A DNA stretch of 64,000 bases from contig NZ_BMED01000003.1 in NCBI RefSeq assembly GCF_014636315.1, positions 682,001-746,000 of the forward strand, given 5' to 3'. The DNA comes from Parundibacterium terreum. Lineage in GTDB: Bacteria; Pseudomonadota; Gammaproteobacteria; Burkholderiales; Burkholderiaceae_D. The notes beneath the pieces are model-generated. The model was not told the DNA's origin, made no database searches, and saw nothing but the letters and a program-made list of their open reading frames with translations. Position 1 is the stretch's first letter; each line of letters opens with the position of its first letter. Of this stretch, positions 61,750 through 64,000 are shown piece by piece. Both the position numbers and the translations under genes were made by a program.

Positions 61750-63591
61750 ATGAGCATCGCCGAACAGCCCAAGCTTAATCCCGTCATTGACCGTGTAACC
61801 AAACGCATTGCCGAGCGCAGCAAGACTTTGCGTGGCGACTATCTCGCCCGGCTGGAGCAAATGCGCAGCCGCGGCCCGCGCCGCAGCAACCTGTCTTGCG
61901 CCAACCAGGCGCATGCTCATGCCGCCGCGCAACCCGGCGCCAAGATCTGGTTGAACGAAGCCAAACGGCCCAATATCGGCATAGTCACTGCCTATAATGA
62001 CATGTTGTCGGCACACCAGCCTTATGAATCTTATCCTGAGCAAATTCGCCAGACGGCGATGCGCTTCGGTGCCACGGCCCAGGTCGCCGGCGGCGTGCCG
62101 GCAATGTGCGATGGCGTCACCCAGGGCCGTCCCGGCATGGAGTTGTCGCTGTTTTCGCGCGACGTGATCGCACAGGCAACTGCGGTAGCGCTGTCTCATG
62201 ATTCTTTCGACGCTGCATTGTGCCTCGGTATTTGCGACAAGATTGTGCCGGGCCTGCTGATAGGCGCGCTGGCGTTTGGCCATCTGCCGACCATCTTCAT
62301 TCCGGCTGGCCCCATGGGTTCCGGCTTGTCCAACAAGGACAAGGCTGCAGTACGTGAACGCTATGCGCAAGGCAAGGCGACCAAGGATGAATTGCTGGCC
62401 GCTGAAAACGCTGCCTACCATAGCGCAGGCACCTGTACCTTTTACGGCACTGCCAACAGCAACCAGATGTTGCTTGAAGCAATGGGCCTGCATTTGCCGG
62501 GTTCCGCTTTTGTACACCCGAACGATCCGCTGCGTTCCGTATTGACGGATGCTGCAGTAGAGCGCGTCTTGCAACTGACCGAGCAAGGTAGCAATTACAC
62601 GCCTATCGGTTATGTCGTCAATGAAAAAGCGATTGTCAATGCGGTCATCGCGCTGCTGGCGACCGGCGGTTCCACCAATCACACCATCCACTGGATATCA
62701 GTGGCGCGCGCTGCAGGCATCCTGATCGACTGGCAGGACTTTGATGAGCTGTCGTCGGTGATTCCTTTGTTGACCCGGGTTTATCCTAATGGCACCGCCG
62801 ATGTGAATGCATTCGAAGACGCAGGCGGTCCTACTTTCGTCATTCGCGAGCTGCTGTCCGCAGGATTGATGCATGCCGACGTAAAAACCGTGTACGGAAC
62901 CGAAGGCCTGGCCTCGCACGTGTCGCAACCGGTGCTGACGGATGAAAACAAAGTGAAATGGCAGCCGTTGCCGGACATCTCCACCAATCGCGAGGTAGTC
63001 CGCAACGTTAGTGAACCTTTCGCGCCCACCGGCGGCTTGCGCCTGCTGGATGGCAATATAGGCCGCGCGATCGTCAAGGCTTCTGCAGTGCCGGAAGATG
63101 CGTGGATCATACGCGCGCCAGCCAAAGTGTTTGACTCTCAGGATGCGCTGGTCGGTGCTTACAAAGCAGGCCAATTGAATATGGACTTTGTTGCAGTCGT
63201 AATTTTCCAGGGGCCGCAAGCGAACGGCATGCCGGAGCTGCATCACTTCACGCCGGTTCTAGGTAGCCTGATGTCGGCCGGCTACAAGGTCGCACTGGTG
63301 ACGGACGGCCGCATGTCCGGCGCGTCCGGCAAGGTTCCGGCTGCATTGCACGTGAGCCCTGAGGCAGCGCAGGGCGGCCATATCGCCAAGGTGCAGGACG
63401 GCGATATCGTTGAGCTGAATGTGCATACCGGCGAGCTGCGGGCGCTGGTCAGCGAAGCGGAATGGGATGCACGTCCATTGCGCCGCGTGACGGAAGATTC
63501 GAGCCACGGTTATGGCCGTGACCTGTTTGTCGCCCAGCGCCGCGTAGTGACTACGCCGGAGCAGGGTGCTTCTACGCTGTTCGTCAACTAG
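61750..63591 (+). CDS. edd: Phosphogluconate dehydratase
   Basis: Iron-sulfur dehydratase of 613 residues of the IlvD/Edd family, turning 6-phosphogluconate into KDPG. Cluster-cysteine motifs include [29 protein letters not shown] and [13 protein letters not shown]. The C-terminal part has [19 protein letters not shown]. Length fits Edd rather than the shorter IlvD. It is followed 109 bases on by eda. The locus shows a complete Entner-Doudoroff route from glucose-6-phosphate. Confidence 0.96.
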   Translation: MSIAEQPKLNPVIDRVTKRIAERSKTLRGDYLARLEQMRSRGPRRSNLSCANQAHAHAAAQPGAKIWLNEAKRPNIGIVTAYNDMLSAHQPYESYPEQIRQTAMRFGATAQVAGGVPAMCDGVTQGRPGMELSLFSRDVIAQATAVALSHDSFDAALCLGICDKIVPGLLIGALAFGHLPTIFIPAGPMGSGLSNKDKAAVRERYAQGKATKDELLAAENAAYHSAGTCTFYGTANSNQMLLEAMGLHLPGSAFVHPNDPLRSVLTDAAVERVLQLTEQGSNYTPIGYVVNEKAIVNAVIALLATGGSTNHTIHWISVARAAGILIDWQDFDELSSVIPLLTRVYPNGTADVNAFEDAGGPTFVIRELLSAGLMHADVKTVYGTEGLASHVSQPVLTDENKVKWQPLPDISTNREVVRNVSEPFAPTGGLRLLDGNIGRAIVKASAVPEDAWIIRAPAKVFDSQDALVGAYKAGQLNMDFVAVVIFQGPQANGMPELHHFTPVLGSLMSAGYKVALVTDGRMSGASGKVPAALHVSPEAAQGGHIAKVQDGDIVELNVHTGELRALVSEAEWDARPLRRVTEDSSHGYGRDLFVAQRRVVTTPEQGASTLFVN

Positions 63592-63700
63592 AAGCGAGCA
63601 AGTGCGGGGAAGCTAGTAGCCCTGATAAGTAAACGCAGTAAGCGCAACTACCACCAAATAAGTACTACCAAATAAGCAAAATCACACACCGAGACCGATC

Positions 63701-64000
63701 ATGAGCGCAATCAAACTGAGCAAGCAAGACATCATCAAGCAACTGGAACAACTCCGCGTACTGCCCATCCTGGTGACCAATGATGTGGACCAGGCTATCC
63801 GTTGCGTCAATACCCTGGCTGAGAATGGCTTGCCTGCGATAGAGATTACGCTGCGTACGCCGGATGCAATGACGGTCTTGCGTGAAGTGGTCAAGGCTTG
63901 TCCGGGCGTGACGGTTGGTGCGGGCACTATCCTGACGCCTGCGCAACTCGACGCGGTGCAGGAAGCGGGCGCAACCTTCGGCATCAGTCCCGGCATTACG
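63701..64000 (+). CDS. eda: KDPG aldolase, N-terminal part (runs off the window)
   Basis: The first 100 codons of a gene starting at ATG 63701 translate to a KDPG/KHG aldolase: LRVLPILVTNDVDQAIRCVN, AIEITLRTPDAM with the catalytic Glu, and VGAGTILTPAQLD, followed by a GISPG motif at the right edge. The Schiff-base Lys lies beyond the window. The enzyme splits KDPG into pyruvate and glyceraldehyde-3-phosphate, completing the pathway with edd. A Shine-Dalgarno is weak (CCGAGACC). Confidence 0.95.
   Translation, partial: MSAIKLSKQDIIKQLEQLRVLPILVTNDVDQAIRCVNTLAENGLPAIEITLRTPDAMTVLREVVKACPGVTVGAGTILTPAQLDAVQEAGATFGISPGIT

Noticed and set aside
61678..62691. Minus-strand frame of 337 residues opposite edd
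   Set aside because: Edd is intact on the plus strand with cluster motifs; this frame is its shadow.
63640..63680. Imperfect direct repeat (ACTACC..AAATAAG) before eda
   Set aside because: Two short copies only; no CRISPR-like spacing and no operator geometry.

Overview
The window looks like chromosomal DNA of a Gram-negative betaproteobacterium in the Burkholderiales, most likely Oxalobacteraceae (Herminiimonas, Janthinobacterium or Collimonas type). This placement is an inference from the housekeeping gene order, the LPS genes, porins, a THxN-type PEP-CTERM protein, the DUF1631 protein and an Entner-Doudoroff locus with HexR. I found no rRNA, tRNA, insertion sequence, prophage or CRISPR array.

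Region 1 (1-23.6 kb) is mostly housekeeping. It holds msbA, an AhpD-fold peroxidase-like gene and waaF, then a lone PEP-CTERM protein. A leftward core block follows: yebC, purD, hemF, nadD, rsfS, rlmH, maf, rng and a secreted hydrolase. Next come a DMT transporter, an SDR protein lacking the usual catalytic Tyr, a quinone reductase, an untracked 47-residue membrane protein, a DUF1631 protein, a DUF4136 lipoprotein, pepN and fbp.

Region 2 (23.6-40.4 kb) is a kynurenine/3-hydroxyanthranilate catabolic island. On the right-hand strand are kynU, a porin, a periplasmic LVIVD-type beta-propeller and a small cytochrome c; a second porin diverges from kynU. Facing them is a compact leftward operon in the order E-X-H-J-I-G-F-C-D plus an amino-acid permease. 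It takes 3-hydroxyanthranilate through 2-aminomuconate to pyruvate and acetyl-CoA. A LysR gene lies upstream of it.

Region 3 (40.4-51.7 kb) is the part I find least explained. It has a GntR/FCD regulator, three VOC proteins, an FAH-family hydrolase, a THI5/TauT-type ABC importer, an alpha/beta hydrolase, a DHDPS-family lyase, a RidA protein, a RutE-like reductase, a TauE/SafE-type permease and a divergent D-2-hydroxyacid dehydrogenase. Together they resemble an uncharacterised catabolic route for a nitrogen-containing, probably ring-derived, compound. The 10-bp palindrome ATGTATACAT overlaps the predicted -10 elements of its two main promoters. A one-mismatch copy sits at the kynU-side porin promoter, suggesting one regulator links both islands.

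Region 4 (51.9-64 kb) returns to general functions: ribA, a DedA-rhodanese fusion, a pirin with a divergent LysR gene, a patatin-like protein and a membrane metallophosphoesterase. It ends with the Entner-Doudoroff locus: zwf-pgl-hexR leftward, and edd and a truncated eda rightward, with a predicted HexR operator between them.

All functional calls are from reading sequences and motifs; no database search was run.
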